Positions 23,451 through 32,442 of a stretch of DNA of 64,000 nucleotides are shown here, one piece after another (the stretch's first letter is position 1; the number at the start of each line of letters is the position of its first letter). Origin of the DNA: Hallella multisaccharivorax DSM 17128 (GTDB lineage: Bacteria > Bacteroidota > Bacteroidia > Bacteroidales > Bacteroidaceae); the NCBI RefSeq assembly GCF_000218235.1, contig NZ_GL945017.1, positions 808,040-872,039 on the forward strand. Reading direction: 5' to 3'. The notes beneath the pieces are model-generated. The model was not told where the DNA came from. It worked only from the letters and a program-made list of their open reading frames with translations, and made no database searches. The position numbers were made by a program, and so were the translations under genes.

Positions 23451-24782
23451 TTACAACAATGCAGGAAGTTCAAAGAGCCGGATGCCGTTACTGCCCTTCA
23501 CCAGGATGCACTTGCCTGTAGGCTTGGCGGTGGCGATGGCCTGCTTCACTTCCTCTACATTATTATATTTCCGATAGTCGCACTGTGTTTTGGCAAACTC
23601 TTCTCCGACGAGCCACACGTCGTTGAATCCTTTTTCCCTAAGCGTGTCAACGACTTTCTGATGCTCTTCCGCACTGACGGCTCCCAGTTCACGCATGTCG
23701 CCGAGGATGGCCATCTTGGGTAGGTCGGTCGAAATCTTCCCGAAGCTGTCGAGTGCCGCTGCCATGCTGGTGGGATTGGCGTTGTAAGCGTCAACGATGA
23801 GCGTGTTGTCGGAGGTCTTGACCAGTTCGGAGCGATTATTGGTCGGCTCATAACTCTCGATGGCATGGTTGATCTGCGCCTCGCTCACGTTGAAGTGCAG
23901 GCCTGTGGTCACAGCTGCCAGCACATTGTCGAGATTATAGGATCCGATGAGGCGGGTCTTCACCGTGTGCCATTCATTGAGCGAGACAGGAAAGTTGTTG
24001 TCGTTTCCGCTGCATCTCCACTCTATGGTGATGAACGGGTCGGATGCAGTCACTCGGCCCTGCACCTGCGCGCGCTCATCCAGGCCATAGCTGATGATAC
24101 GGTCAAGCTCGCGCTCGCGTGCCATTTCCACGAGATACTTGTTGCTGGTATTGAGGAAGACGAGACCACCAGTTGCTTTGAGGAAGTCGTACAGTTCACC
24201 TTTGGTTCTCTTAACGCCTTCAAAAGAGCCGAAACCCTGGAGGTGAGCCCTGCCGACATTGGTGATCAGTCCGCACGTGGGCTCTACATATTCCACGAGT
24301 TTTTTGATGTCACCCAGATGCGATGCCCCCATTTCCACGACGGCAATCTGATGGTCCTTGCCAAGACGAAGTAGAGTCTTGGGCACACCGACATCGTTGT
24401 TGAAGTTGCCTTCGGTGTGCATCACGTTGTATTTCTTGGCCAACACGGCAGAGACAAGCTCTTTGGTCGTCGTCTTGCCGTTGGTGCCGGTAATGCCTAC
24501 CACGGGGATGTCGAATTGTCGGCGGTGCTCGCGCGCCAGCTCCTTGAAGGTGGTCAGGCAGTCTTTCACGAGGATATAGCGGTCGTCGCCATCTTCAGCG
24601 TATTCTTTCTCATCGATTACGGCGTAGCTGCAGCCTTTCTGCAAGGCCGCTGCCGCAAACTTGTTGCCGTCAAACGACGCGCCCTTCAGTGCGATGAAAA
24701 TACTGCCCATAGGGCAGTCACGGCTGTCGGTCGTCACCATTAGGTGCTTCTGATAGATAGCGTATAATTGCTTGATGTCCAT
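23451..24782 (-). CDS. murF: UDP-MurNAc-tripeptide:D-Ala-D-Ala ligase
   Basis: Adds D-Ala-D-Ala to the UDP-linked muropeptide precursor in the cytosol. The ATP loop GITGTNGKTTT is at residues 96-106. The EGNFNNDVGVP and EMGASHLGDI segments are typical of MurF, as is the late NRSELV...IVDAYNANPTSM. The length of 443 is normal. It follows ddl, whose product D-Ala-D-Ala is its substrate, by 24 bp on the same strand. Confidence 0.96.
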   Translation of the reverse strand: MDIKQLYAIYQKHLMVTTDSRDCPMGSIFIALKGASFDGNKFAAAALQKGCSYAVIDEKEYAEDGDDRYILVKDCLTTFKELAREHRRQFDIPVVGITGTNGKTTTKELVSAVLAKKYNVMHTEGNFNNDVGVPKTLLRLGKDHQIAVVEMGASHLGDIKKLVEYVEPTCGLITNVGRAHLQGFGSFEGVKRTKGELYDFLKATGGLVFLNTSNKYLVEMARERELDRIISYGLDERAQVQGRVTASDPFITIEWRCSGNDNNFPVSLNEWHTVKTRLIGSYNLDNVLAAVTTGLHFNVSEAQINHAIESYEPTNNRSELVKTSDNTLIVDAYNANPTSMAAALDSFGKISTDLPKMAILGDMRELGAVSAEEHQKVVDTLREKGFNDVWLVGEEFAKTQCDYRKYNNVEEVKQAIATAKPTGKCILVKGSNGIRLFELPALL

Positions 24783-24806
24783 TTAACAGCGGTTCCTCTT
24801 ATTCAA

Positions 24807-25808
24807 TTATGCGAACTGGTTCTCCACGATATCGGTAAGGACGTCCTTGATGTCCAGTCCGGCAGCGCGCACTTGCTGGGGAATGAAGCTCGTGGCAGTC
24901 ATGCCCGGTGTGGTGTTGATCTCCAACATGTTGACTTTGTCCTTGCCGTCGGCATCCTTGGTGATGATGTAGTCGATGCGGATAATGCCGTTGGCGTGCA
25001 GAATGTCGTAGATGCGGCTGGTCTCGGCGGCTACGGCCTTAGCGGTCTCGGGCGTGAGACGCGCGGGAGTGATCTCTTGTACTTTGCCGTTATACTTGGC
25101 ATCGTAGTCGAAGAATTCGTCTTGTGTCACTACTTCTGTAGCTGGCAGCACCACGCTCTTCTCTTTCGTCTTGTAGATACCCTGTGAGATTTCAGTGCCT
25201 TTGAGATAGCTCTCCACCATGGCCTCGCTACTCTCCATGAAGGCTACGCGCAGAGCGGGGGCGAGCTGGTCGGCGTTCTTGACTTTGCTGACGCCGAAGC
25301 TGGAGCCGTCAGCGGCAGGTTTGACGAAGCACGGCATGCCCAGACGCTTCTCAATGGCAACAGGATCGTAGTCCTCACCGCGGCGCAGCAGAACGCTGTC
25401 GGCGACGTTGACGCCAAAGCCGCGAAGATAATTGTTGAGCACAAACTTGTCGAAAGTCATGGCCTCTACTAAGACGCCGGATGTGGAATAAGGCAGATGG
25501 ATGAGGTCGAAATAGCCTTGCATCATACCGTTCTCACCTGGCTGGCCGTGGATGGTGATATAGGCGTAGTCGAAGACCACGGCTTTGCCATCCTGCCCGA
25601 TAAAAGAGAAGTCGCTTTTATCAATGGGTGCTACACTGCCGTCGGGGAAGCTGACGTGCCAGTTGGTGCCTTTGATGTCTACTATATAAATGTTGTAGCG
25701 CTCCTTGTCAAAGAAGGAGTAAAGTCCCTGAGCCGAGCGCAGTGATACGTCGTGCTCTGAAGAGTCGCCACCGCAAACGATGGCAATGTTTCTTTTTAAA
25801 TTTTCCAT
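24807..25808 (-). CDS. ddl: D-alanine--D-alanine ligase
   Basis: An ATP-grasp enzyme that joins two D-alanines for peptidoglycan. Visible motifs are CGGDSSEHDVSLRSA, HGQPGENGMMQGYFD, CFVKPAADGSSFGVSKV and the metal-binding MLEINTTPGMT. The length of 333 is normal. Its start overlaps the end of rluD by 13 bp, so it is probably translationally coupled. The neighbours PASTA-rluD-ddl-murF look like one transcription unit. Confidence 0.96.
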   Translation of the reverse strand: MENLKRNIAIVCGGDSSEHDVSLRSAQGLYSFFDKERYNIYIVDIKGTNWHVSFPDGSVAPIDKSDFSFIGQDGKAVVFDYAYITIHGQPGENGMMQGYFDLIHLPYSTSGVLVEAMTFDKFVLNNYLRGFGVNVADSVLLRRGEDYDPVAIEKRLGMPCFVKPAADGSSFGVSKVKNADQLAPALRVAFMESSEAMVESYLKGTEISQGIYKTKEKSVVLPATEVVTQDEFFDYDAKYNGKVQEITPARLTPETAKAVAAETSRIYDILHANGIIRIDYIITKDADGKDKVNMLEINTTPGMTATSFIPQQVRAAGLDIKDVLTDIVENQFA

Positions 25809-26866
25809 TTGCTATTAATATACTTTCTCCATTTTTCTATCAATGCATTGAAATCCTCGGGCCATGGAGAGTCAAAGTCCATTTGCTTGCCGGTGCGCGG
25901 ATGCACGAAGCCGAGGGTCTTGGCATGGAGTGCTTGTCGCGGACAGAGCTCCAGGCAGTTGTGGATGAATGCCTTGTAAGTAGAGCTGCGCTGTCCCCAC
26001 AGTATCTCGGTACCGCCATAACGCTCGTCGCCGAAGATCGGATGGCCTCTTTCTTTCATGTGTGCGCGTATTTGGTGGGTTCTTCCTGTCTCTAATACGC
26101 ACTCCACGAGTGTCGTGTAACCGAAGCGCTCCAGCACGCGCCAATGGGTGATAGCAGGCTTTCCGATACCCGAATCAGGTGCAAACACTCTCATGCGCAG
26201 CCTGTCTTTTGGGTCGCGGGCGATGTTGCCCTCAATCCGTCCCATGTCTTTCTGTAGGTTCCCCCATACGAGAGCGTTGTAGGTTCGGTGCGTTGTCTTG
26301 TGGAAAAACTGTTTTCCAAGCGATGTCTTGGCATCTGCAGTCTTAGCCACGACAAGCAGTCCGCTGGTGTCTTTGTCGATGCGGTGCACGAGCCCTACGG
26401 CGGGGTCGTTGGCATCAAACGTCTTGAGGTTGCGCAGATGCCATGCCACAGCGTTAATGAGTGTGCCGCTGAAGTTGCCTGCACCCGGATGGACCACCAT
26501 GCCTGCGGGCTTGTTGACCACGAGCACGTCGTCGTCCTCGTAGACGATGTCGAGCGGAATGTCTTCGGCGTGTATGGTAGAGTCGTGCTTAGGACGGTCG
26601 AGCATGAGGGTGATGACATCATTGGGGCGCACCTTGTAGTTGCTCTTCACGGGCTCACCGTTGACCTGAATGCACCCTGCTTCCGCTGCGGTCTGTATGC
26701 GGTTGCGTGAGGAGTGCTGCATGTGCTCGGCCAGAAACTTGTCGATGCGGACGGGCTGCTGGCCCGTGTCCACTGTCATGCGCCAGTGCTCATATTGTCC
26801 TGGCTCTGCTGACTCGTCGCCTTGCACCTCTTCTATATCGTCGTCTAAGATCAGATCGTCAGTCAT
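25796..26866 (-). CDS. rluD: RluA/RluD-family 23S rRNA pseudouridine synthase
   Basis: A 356-residue enzyme with an acidic N-terminal tail, an S4 RNA-binding domain (about residues 38-85, RIDKFLAEHM) and a catalytic domain. The catalytic Asp164 lies in GLVHRIDKDTSGL. The later VLETGRTHQIRAHM motif is also conserved. It converts uridines of 23S rRNA to pseudouridine; RluD is the likely match, but RluA/RluC relatives are similar. It follows the PASTA gene by 13 bp and overlaps ddl. Confidence 0.92.
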   Translation of the reverse strand: MTDDLILDDDIEEVQGDESAEPGQYEHWRMTVDTGQQPVRIDKFLAEHMQHSSRNRIQTAAEAGCIQVNGEPVKSNYKVRPNDVITLMLDRPKHDSTIHAEDIPLDIVYEDDDVLVVNKPAGMVVHPGAGNFSGTLINAVAWHLRNLKTFDANDPAVGLVHRIDKDTSGLLVVAKTADAKTSLGKQFFHKTTHRTYNALVWGNLQKDMGRIEGNIARDPKDRLRMRVFAPDSGIGKPAITHWRVLERFGYTTLVECVLETGRTHQIRAHMKERGHPIFGDERYGGTEILWGQRSSTYKAFIHNCLELCPRQALHAKTLGFVHPRTGKQMDFDSPWPEDFNALIEKWRKYINSKWKI

Positions 26867-26879
26867 AGGATTTGCTTTG

Positions 26880-27596
26880 TTATTCCACCGGTGTGAAAGG
26901 ATCCTTATCAGGCTCGTCCTTCTTTTGGGAGTGATCCTCCTGGTCAGGCGTGTTCACCTCTTCAAACTCATCCACATCTTCACTGTTGTCATCGTTTGTA
27001 TTGAAGGTGGGGTCAATATAGTTCACAGAATCGCTTGCACTGCGCATGCCGTTTCCGGCTTGTATGGTGAGCCGCGCGTCCACAGGGATGCGGTCGCCGT
27101 AGACTACATGTTTTCCGTTGACGATGATGCCATACACCCAGTCTTTCTCTCCGGGAATAAACTGTGGCGGGTTGAGCTTGAATCCTATGGCGGTCAGCTT
27201 GGCCATAGCCTCACGGAGCGAGCAGTTGTCAATGACATCGGGCAGCGAGATAGTTGGAGTTTGGGTAGCGTTGATGGTGACAAAGACCGTGCGTCCGGGC
27301 TTGACGCGCTCCCCCGGTGCGGGATATTGTTCAAGAATACACCCTGGTGGCAGTGTCTTGATGTAGCCGGTATCGCTCACTACTATGTTAAGGCCAAGCT
27401 GCGACAGCACTTCTTCAGCGTTTTCAAACTTTTGATGGGTGAGGTTGGGAATGGTGACGGCTTCGCCGTGATGGGTATAGATGTCAACGGCAAACCTGAA
27501 TCCAACAGCAAGCCCTACGATGACCAATGCCATCGCAAAGAGATTGCCCCAAAGCATCTTGCTTTTGAATTTGCCTATAAACTCTGAAATTGACAT
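26880..27596 (-). CDS. PASTA domain membrane protein
   Basis: A 238-residue protein with a short cytoplasmic N-terminus, one membrane segment (about residues 16-36, NLFAMALVIVGLAVGFRFAV), and two PASTA domains outside (about 45-113, VTIPNLTHQKFENAEEVLSQ; and 114-185, ISLPDVIDNCSLREAMAKL). The tail is acidic and low in complexity (Asp/Glu/Asn). PASTA domains bind peptidoglycan or its fragments, and there is no kinase domain. Its position ahead of rluD, ddl and murF fits a cell-wall role. Confidence 0.88.
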   Translation of the reverse strand: MSISEFIGKFKSKMLWGNLFAMALVIVGLAVGFRFAVDIYTHHGEAVTIPNLTHQKFENAEEVLSQLGLNIVVSDTGYIKTLPPGCILEQYPAPGERVKPGRTVFVTINATQTPTISLPDVIDNCSLREAMAKLTAIGFKLNPPQFIPGEKDWVYGIIVNGKHVVYGDRIPVDARLTIQAGNGMRSASDSVNYIDPTFNTNDDNSEDVDEFEEVNTPDQEDHSQKKDEPDKDPFTPVE

Positions 27597-27628
27597 CTTT
27601 ATTAATTGGTATCAGTCGCTATTTTGCG

Positions 27629-27659
27629 CAAAGGTAATGGAAAAAGGCTGGAAAGCAAA
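27629..27659 (-). promoter_or_regulatory. promoter of the PASTA-rluD-ddl-murF unit
   Basis: On the minus strand: -33 TTTG (27656-27659), a 19-bp spacer and -7 box TACCTTTG (27629-27636), 32 bp upstream of the start codon. Confidence 0.65.
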
Positions 27660-27720
27660 AAGAAAAAGCGTTTTTTATCTCGTCCGCACAGTATAAATGA
27701 CTTCCATATCCATTTTCAAC

Positions 27721-27760
27721 AACACAAAAGGCAGACAAAGGTTTCATCCTTGTCTGCCTT
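27721..27760 (-). terminator. rpmH terminator
   Basis: The arms AAGGCAGACAAGG and CCTTTGTCTGCCTT form a 13-bp near-perfect stem (27728-27760) followed on the minus strand by TTTGTGTT. Confidence 0.7.
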
Positions 27761-27790
27761 CTGCTGCGTGCTGACGTTGTGAGGAGAAGC

Positions 27791-27946
27791 TTACTTTCCG
27801 TGATTCTCGTCAGAGACGGTAAGCTTCTTGCGGCCATGGGCACGACGGGAAGCCAAAACGCGACGACCATTCTTGGTGGCCATGCGCTCACGGAAACCGT
27901 GCTTGTTCACACGGCGGCGATTGTGCGGCTGAAATGTTCTTTTCAT
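27791..27946 (-). CDS. rpmH: 50S ribosomal protein L34
   Basis: A 51-residue protein read on the minus strand: it begins [20 protein letters not shown] and continues [20 protein letters not shown], the complete L34 signature, with a slightly acidic tail SDENHGK. It has its own promoter and terminator, and is not next to rnpA as it is in many other bacteria. Confidence 0.97.
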   Translation of the reverse strand: MKRTFQPHNRRRVNKHGFRERMATKNGRRVLASRRAHGRKKLTVSDENHGK

Positions 27947-28012
27947 CTTTTATTCGTATTTTTAATTTGTTGTCCGCTTTCTCTCAAGGGCATATTAAAC
28001 CCTTTCGGGCTG

Positions 28013-28043
28013 CAAAATTACTCATAAAAATCGAAATGACAAA
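28013..28043 (-). promoter_or_regulatory. rpmH: rpmH promoter
   Basis: On the minus strand: -33 TTTG (28040-28043), 19-bp spacer and -7 box TAATTTTG (28013-28020), giving a leader of about 60 bases. Confidence 0.7.
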
Positions 28044-28083
28044 GAATTATACTACTTTTCGATGTTTTTTTCTGATTTCTTAG

Positions 28084-28091
28084 TAACTTTG
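28084..28091 (+). promoter_or_regulatory. efp: -7 box of efp
   Basis: TAACTTTG, 46 bp before the efp start. It is divergent from the rpmH promoter. Confidence 0.55.
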
Positions 28092-28137
28092 CAGCCGCTT
28101 ACGACGCATAATAATATAGTAAACATACAATTATATC

Positions 28138-28710
28138 ATGATTAATTCACAGGAAATCAAGAAGGGTACTTGCATCCGTATGGACGGCGGTATTTGGAAG
28201 TGCATCTGGTTCGAGCACCGTAAACCGGGCAAGGGCAACACCGTGATGAACACCAAGCTGAAGAATGTTGCCGACGGACGTGTATTGGATCGTACTTTTC
28301 AGGTTGGTTTCAAGCTCGAAGACGTGCGTGTGGAGCATCGTCCCTACCAGTATCTTTATGAGGACGCAACAGGTTGCATCTTCATGAATCAGGAGACATT
28401 CGAGCAGTTCCCTATCAACCGCGATCTCATCACTGGCGGTGAGTTTATGAAAGAGGGCGACATTGTGGACGTGCAGATTTCTGCCGATGACGGCGCAATC
28501 CTCTCTGCCGAGATGCCTCCCAAGACCGACTTGGAGGTCACTCATTCTGAGCCTGGCGTGAAGGGCAATACGGCTACCAACGCCACCAAGCCCGCCATAC
28601 TGGAAACAGGCGCTGAGGTGCGCGTACCTCTCTTCATCAATGAGGGTGACGTCATTACGATCAGCACTGAAGACGGAAGCTACGTGAGCCGCGTAACCGA
28701 GAAGAAGTAA
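28138..28710 (+). CDS. efp: elongation factor P
   Basis: A 190-residue, three-domain translation factor that relieves ribosome stalling at polyproline. The tip loop reads KPGKGN with the tip lysine at Lys32. In Bacteroidota the modifying system is not certain, and no epmA/epmB is nearby. The KOW-like N-terminal domain and the C-terminal DGSYVSRV end are both complete. The stop is followed directly by 8-bp repeats. Confidence 0.97.
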   Translation: MINSQEIKKGTCIRMDGGIWKCIWFEHRKPGKGNTVMNTKLKNVADGRVLDRTFQVGFKLEDVRVEHRPYQYLYEDATGCIFMNQETFEQFPINRDLITGGEFMKEGDIVDVQISADDGAILSAEMPPKTDLEVTHSEPGVKGNTATNATKPAILETGAEVRVPLFINEGDVITISTEDGSYVSRVTEKK

Positions 28711-28715
28711 TTTAA

Positions 28716-28843
28716 AAGTAAAAAGGTAAAAAAGTAGAGAGGAACAATGGCTGTATGACTTGATACAGTCTTTCCTTTTGCTTTTTTACCTTTTTCTTTC
28801 TTCTTCATATTACCCTTTTCCTTTCTTATTTTTCTCCCTTTTT
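28716..28843. repeat. paired 8-bp repeats, direct and inverted
   Basis: After efp come AAGTAAAA, AGGTAAAA, AAGTAGAG, AGGAACAA (28716-28747). The reverse-complement type follows in 8-base steps from 28776 to 28843: TTTTGCTT, TTTTACCT, TTTTCTTT, CTTCTTCA, TATTACCC, TTTTCCTT, TCTTATTT, TTCTCCCT. It ends at the start codon of the next gene. The two blocks could pair as a hairpin. Confidence 0.6.
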
Positions 28844-29893
28844 ATGGAGTACAGCATTATCGTTCCGGTCTATAACCGCCCTGACGAGGTGGATGAATTG
28901 TTGGACAGCCTGACACATCAGGCTTTTACTGACTTTGAGGTCATCATTGTAGAGGACGGCTCGTCCACTCCCTGCAAGACCGTTTGCGACAAATACGCGG
29001 GCCGGCTCGACATCAAATACTTCATGAAACCTAACAGTGGGCCGGGCCAGAGTCGCAACTACGGCGTGGAGCGTGCCGCAGGAAGGTATGTGCTCATACT
29101 CGATTCTGACGTGGTGGTGCCGGAAGGCTATCTCCAGGCCGTCGACGACGAGTTGCGGCTGAAGCCTTGTGAGGCATTCGGAGGACCGGACCGCGCTGCT
29201 GACACGTTTACTCCGACGCAGAAAGCCATCTCTTATTCCATGACAAGTTTCTTTACCACGGGCGGCATTCGGGGCGGAAAGAAGAAGCTTGACAAGTTTT
29301 ATCCGCGCTCGTTCAATATGGGCGTGCGCCGCGATGTCTATGAGAAGCTCGGCGGATTCTCCAAGATGCGCTTTGGCGAAGACATCGATTTCTCCATCCG
29401 TATCTTCAAGGCAGGATGCCGCTGCCGCCTCTTCCCTGGCGCGTGGGTGTACCATAAGCGCCGCACTGACTTCCGAAAGTTCTGGCGACAAGTGTTCAAC
29501 AGCGGCATCGCGCGCATCAATCTTTACAAGAAATACCCTGAGAGCCTCAAGTTGGTCCACCTTCTGCCGATGGTGTTCACAGTGGGCGTCTTCCTCCTTC
29601 TTGCCGTCTTCATCGCTGGTCCTATCCTCGGATACACCGTGCTGCGTGCCTGCGACCCGCCTCTGGGTGGTGTGATTAGCCTGGCCGCGCTGTTGCCATT
29701 ATTGTTTTATTCCTTGCTTATCTTTGTTGACTCCAGTCTGCAGAATCACAGTCTACGCATTGGACTGCTCTCCATCCGCGCGGCTTTCACGCAGCTCATG
29801 GGCTATGGATGCGGCTTCATCAAGGCTTGGTGGCAACGCTGCGTGCTGGGCAAGGGAGAGTTTGAAGCCTACAAAAGGAACTTTTACAAATAG
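28844..29893 (+). CDS. GT2 family glycosyltransferase, membrane-anchored
   Basis: The start MEYSIIVPVYNRPDEVDELL at 28844 gives a 349-residue protein. It has a GT-A catalytic domain with VIIVEDGSS, the metal-binding ILDSDVVVPEG and a GEDIDFSIRIF motif (the ED acid of this family). Two or three C-terminal membrane segments follow (LVHLLPMVFTVGVFLLLAVFIAG, ISLAALLPLLFYSLLIFV). It should transfer a sugar at the cytoplasmic face of the inner membrane; the acceptor is unknown. The upstream in-frame codons are repeat sequence, so they are excluded. Confidence 0.88.
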   Translation: MEYSIIVPVYNRPDEVDELLDSLTHQAFTDFEVIIVEDGSSTPCKTVCDKYAGRLDIKYFMKPNSGPGQSRNYGVERAAGRYVLILDSDVVVPEGYLQAVDDELRLKPCEAFGGPDRAADTFTPTQKAISYSMTSFFTTGGIRGGKKKLDKFYPRSFNMGVRRDVYEKLGGFSKMRFGEDIDFSIRIFKAGCRCRLFPGAWVYHKRRTDFRKFWRQVFNSGIARINLYKKYPESLKLVHLLPMVFTVGVFLLLAVFIAGPILGYTVLRACDPPLGGVISLAALLPLLFYSLLIFVDSSLQNHSLRIGLLSIRAAFTQLMGYGCGFIKAWWQRCVLGKGEFEAYKRNFYK

Positions 29894-29948
29894 ATATACC
29901 TTGATTTTTGACAGAGTAGATCTACCGTAAGTTTACTTTTACGTTTCT

Positions 29949-30947
29949 TCATTTTGACCAGATAGAAGTCTCTTCATTCTGGCCAGATGGGTGATGGGTA
30001 GTGAACAGTCGGGCATTCGTCTGCGTGAGCAGCAGAAAATAAGCCGTGCCTAAGGACGTCCATACAGGATAAGACCACGAGCTGCTCGGTATGGCGAACG
30101 GCAGTACGCTAAGAGCTGACAAGGGGGGCATCATGAGCTTGATATGCCTCATCGCCGTCAGAGCGCCGGCTAACGACAGGGCGACACTTACAGCCAGTGG
30201 GACATGCAGTTGGCCGGCCAGCAGAATTTTTCCGGCGGCACCGTAGCAGGACACGAGAAAAACGGTGGTGAGAATGCGGGACGGATGCCTGTGGAGCTGA
30301 TCGCCAGGCTGGCAAAGTGTTGCAAAGACCACTATGAGCGGCGGGGCTATAAGGGTCATGGTATGGGTGGCGACGGCACACAGCAGGGCCGGAAGTGCCC
30401 CAATCCAAAAGAATGCCCACTGTTTCATTGAAGAAACAGAAACGGATCTTTGGGGTGACCATGTGTTCGCATAAGACTGCCAACCGGTGACGACGGCTTT
30501 GTTCAGCAACACTATCAGGGCCGAGAGTGCCAGCACGGAAGCGGGATAGTACCACGATTGCAAGTGTAGCACAATGGGCAGCAGGCAGGTTGCCAATGAT
30601 GGAAAAAAAGTTGAATGGAAAGCTGTGAGAAGGCCCGCTGTGAACAGTATCCCTGCAGAAAGGGCAACGATGGGGAAGTGGGGCAGAAGTCTGGCGAGCA
30701 CAGTACCCGCAAGGGACGTCAGCGACAGAATGACGGGTATGTGCCGTAGACGTACCTTCCACGGACTGCGCTCAGCGATGATCAGCCCCGTGGCCAGCGC
30801 GGCCATCGGAGGATAGATCAGGGTTCTTTCTCTGAGCGTTGTCGCGGCAAAAACCATTGCGAGGACAACGATAAGCGAGAGCAGGTAGCTTTCGCTGTGG
30901 CCGGCTCTTACACGAGGGTACAGCCTTTTCACTTTCATGTGATACAA
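29949..30947 (-). CDS. integral membrane protein, unknown
   Basis: A 332-residue, very hydrophobic protein with about ten membrane segments, for example YLLSLIVVLAMVFAATT, VILSLTSLAGTVLARLL, IVALSAGILFTAGLLTAF, PPLIVVFATLC and VPLAVSVALSLAGALTAM. The pattern of paired helices with PPMAAL and APPL turns loosely resembles HPP-type membrane proteins, but I do not recognise the family. It follows the RclA-like gene by 16 bp on the same strand. The last 12 codons contain a partial direct repeat of about 17 bases (CAGATAGAAG / CAGATGGG). Confidence 0.5.
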   Translation of the reverse strand: MYHMKVKRLYPRVRAGHSESYLLSLIVVLAMVFAATTLRERTLIYPPMAALATGLIIAERSPWKVRLRHIPVILSLTSLAGTVLARLLPHFPIVALSAGILFTAGLLTAFHSTFFPSLATCLLPIVLHLQSWYYPASVLALSALIVLLNKAVVTGWQSYANTWSPQRSVSVSSMKQWAFFWIGALPALLCAVATHTMTLIAPPLIVVFATLCQPGDQLHRHPSRILTTVFLVSCYGAAGKILLAGQLHVPLAVSVALSLAGALTAMRHIKLMMPPLSALSVLPFAIPSSSWSYPVWTSLGTAYFLLLTQTNARLFTTHHPSGQNEETSIWSK

Positions 30948-30963
30948 ACCACCCCGCTCCTCC

Positions 30964-32301
30964 TCAAGCGAAAAGATCGTTCAGCCCTTCGGCAACGGTT
31001 GGGTGGGTGAATATCATGCTCTTGACATAAGCTGCGGGAATATGGTTGTCAATGACTATCTTGAAGAGGTTGATGATTTCGTGCGACTCGGCACAGAAGA
31101 GCGTTACGCCTAACACCTCGTCGGTGTCGGCGTCAACCACTGCCTTGAGCAGGCCGTCGGTCATGCCCAATACTTTGGCTTTAGGAATGGCTGCAGCTGG
31201 CATGCGTTTCACGGTGACGTGACGGTTGAGCTTGAGTGCCTGCTGCTCAGTGAGGCCGATGTGTGACAGAGTGGGCGTGGTAAACACGCTTGTAGCCACG
31301 GCACCACGGTTAGCGCGTGTGCGGCTGCCGTCGCCAAAGAGTTGGTCGGCCACGATGCGATAGTCATCAAGCGAGATATAGGTGAACTGTGCGCTGCCTG
31401 CCACGTCGCCCATAGCCCAGATGTCTGGAGCAGCCCTCAGATGATCATCGGTCACGATGTAGCCACGGCTGTCAACGGCAATGCCGGCCTTGTCGAGATG
31501 CAGGCTCTTGGTTTCGGGGTGCCGGCCTATGCCTACGAGAATGGCATCGGCATCGAAGTTACCCTTTGAGGTGACTACAGTGGTATGGTCGACAACCTCG
31601 GCAAAGCGTTCGGTGTGTGCACCTAAAACCACCTTGATGCCACGGGCCGTCATCACACGCAACATCTCCTCGGCTATGTCGCGGTCTTCACGGGCAAGGA
31701 ACGTGTCGCCTGCCTCAAGCACTGTCACTTCGCTGCCAAAGGCTTGGTACATGAATGCGAACTCAAGAGAGATATATCCTGCGCCTACAATCACCAGTCT
31801 GCGGGGCCGCTTGTCAAGCGACAACATCTCAGTGCTGTAATAAATACGGCTTCCGCCTGCGCCTTCTATTTGTAGATGGTTGGAGGCCGTGCCCGTGTTG
31901 ATGAAAATGTGCTCGGCTGTCACCTCTGTCTTACGGTCTCCCTGGGTAAGCTCTACGGTGTGGCTGCCTGTGAACGATGCTGTGGCGTGCACCACTTTTG
32001 CGTGTTCCAGGTCGGCCACTTTGTGATAGTTGGCATTGCGCAGCGCGCCGATGAGGGCGTCTTTACGCTGCATGGCTTGGGCGAAGAGAGCGTCCTTGTC
32101 GGTGCAGTCGGCATGTTGGAGCCCTTCGGTAATGAGTTTTTTCGAAGGTATGCAGCCTACGTTGATACAGGTTCCGCCATACATGTTCTCGTCACGCTCA
32201 ACTAAGATGACGGGTTCTCCATGCTTTGCCAGGTCGGCAGCCAAGGTCTTCCCAGCCTTGCCGAAGCCGATAATCAAGTTCTTTGTTTCTATTTTTTCCA
32301 T
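30964..32301 (-). CDS. pyridine nucleotide-disulfide oxidoreductase, RclA/mercuric-reductase-like
   Basis: A 445-residue FAD flavoprotein. The start at 32301 gives MEKIETKNLIIGFGKAGKTL with the FAD GxGxxG-like motif. The redox pair is Cys-x4-Cys in GGTCINVGCIPSK. An NAD(P)-binding VIVGAGYISLEFAF motif and the C-terminal dimerisation domain with IFTHPTVAEGL (His of the active site) follow. This combination is the RclA/YkgC group, linked in E. coli to copper and hypochlorite tolerance. It lacks the N-terminal HMA domain of MerA. The role here is inferred. Confidence 0.88.
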   Translation of the reverse strand: MEKIETKNLIIGFGKAGKTLAADLAKHGEPVILVERDENMYGGTCINVGCIPSKKLITEGLQHADCTDKDALFAQAMQRKDALIGALRNANYHKVADLEHAKVVHATASFTGSHTVELTQGDRKTEVTAEHIFINTGTASNHLQIEGAGGSRIYYSTEMLSLDKRPRRLVIVGAGYISLEFAFMYQAFGSEVTVLEAGDTFLAREDRDIAEEMLRVMTARGIKVVLGAHTERFAEVVDHTTVVTSKGNFDADAILVGIGRHPETKSLHLDKAGIAVDSRGYIVTDDHLRAAPDIWAMGDVAGSAQFTYISLDDYRIVADQLFGDGSRTRANRGAVATSVFTTPTLSHIGLTEQQALKLNRHVTVKRMPAAAIPKAKVLGMTDGLLKAVVDADTDEVLGVTLFCAESHEIINLFKIVIDNHIPAAYVKSMIFTHPTVAEGLNDLFA

Positions 32302-32364
32302 TGTGCCTAATCGTATGATGGGATTATTTAGAGGGTAGGGAATTACTCTTTGAACAATTCGCCG

Positions 32365-32372
32365 CAAAGATA
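32365..32372 (-). promoter_or_regulatory. -7 box of the RclA-like gene
   Basis: TATCTTTG on the minus strand, 63 bp upstream of the start codon. Confidence 0.45.
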
Positions 32373-32442
32373 CTACTTTTTGCTGAAATTGTAAACATTC
32401 CCAGCCTGAAAAGCTGAGGCTGCATAAAATAAGCCGCCTTTC

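Noticed and set aside
23309-23521. Small open frame over the end of array A3
   Set aside because: It is built partly of repeat units and overlaps the 3' end of murF in antisense; no coding pattern.
29936-29990. Possible attachment site: imperfect direct repeat CAGATAGAAG / CAGATGGG with TTCATTTTGAC / TTCATTCTGGC
   Set aside because: It is short, lies within the last codons of a membrane protein gene, and no integrase or element boundary is near.
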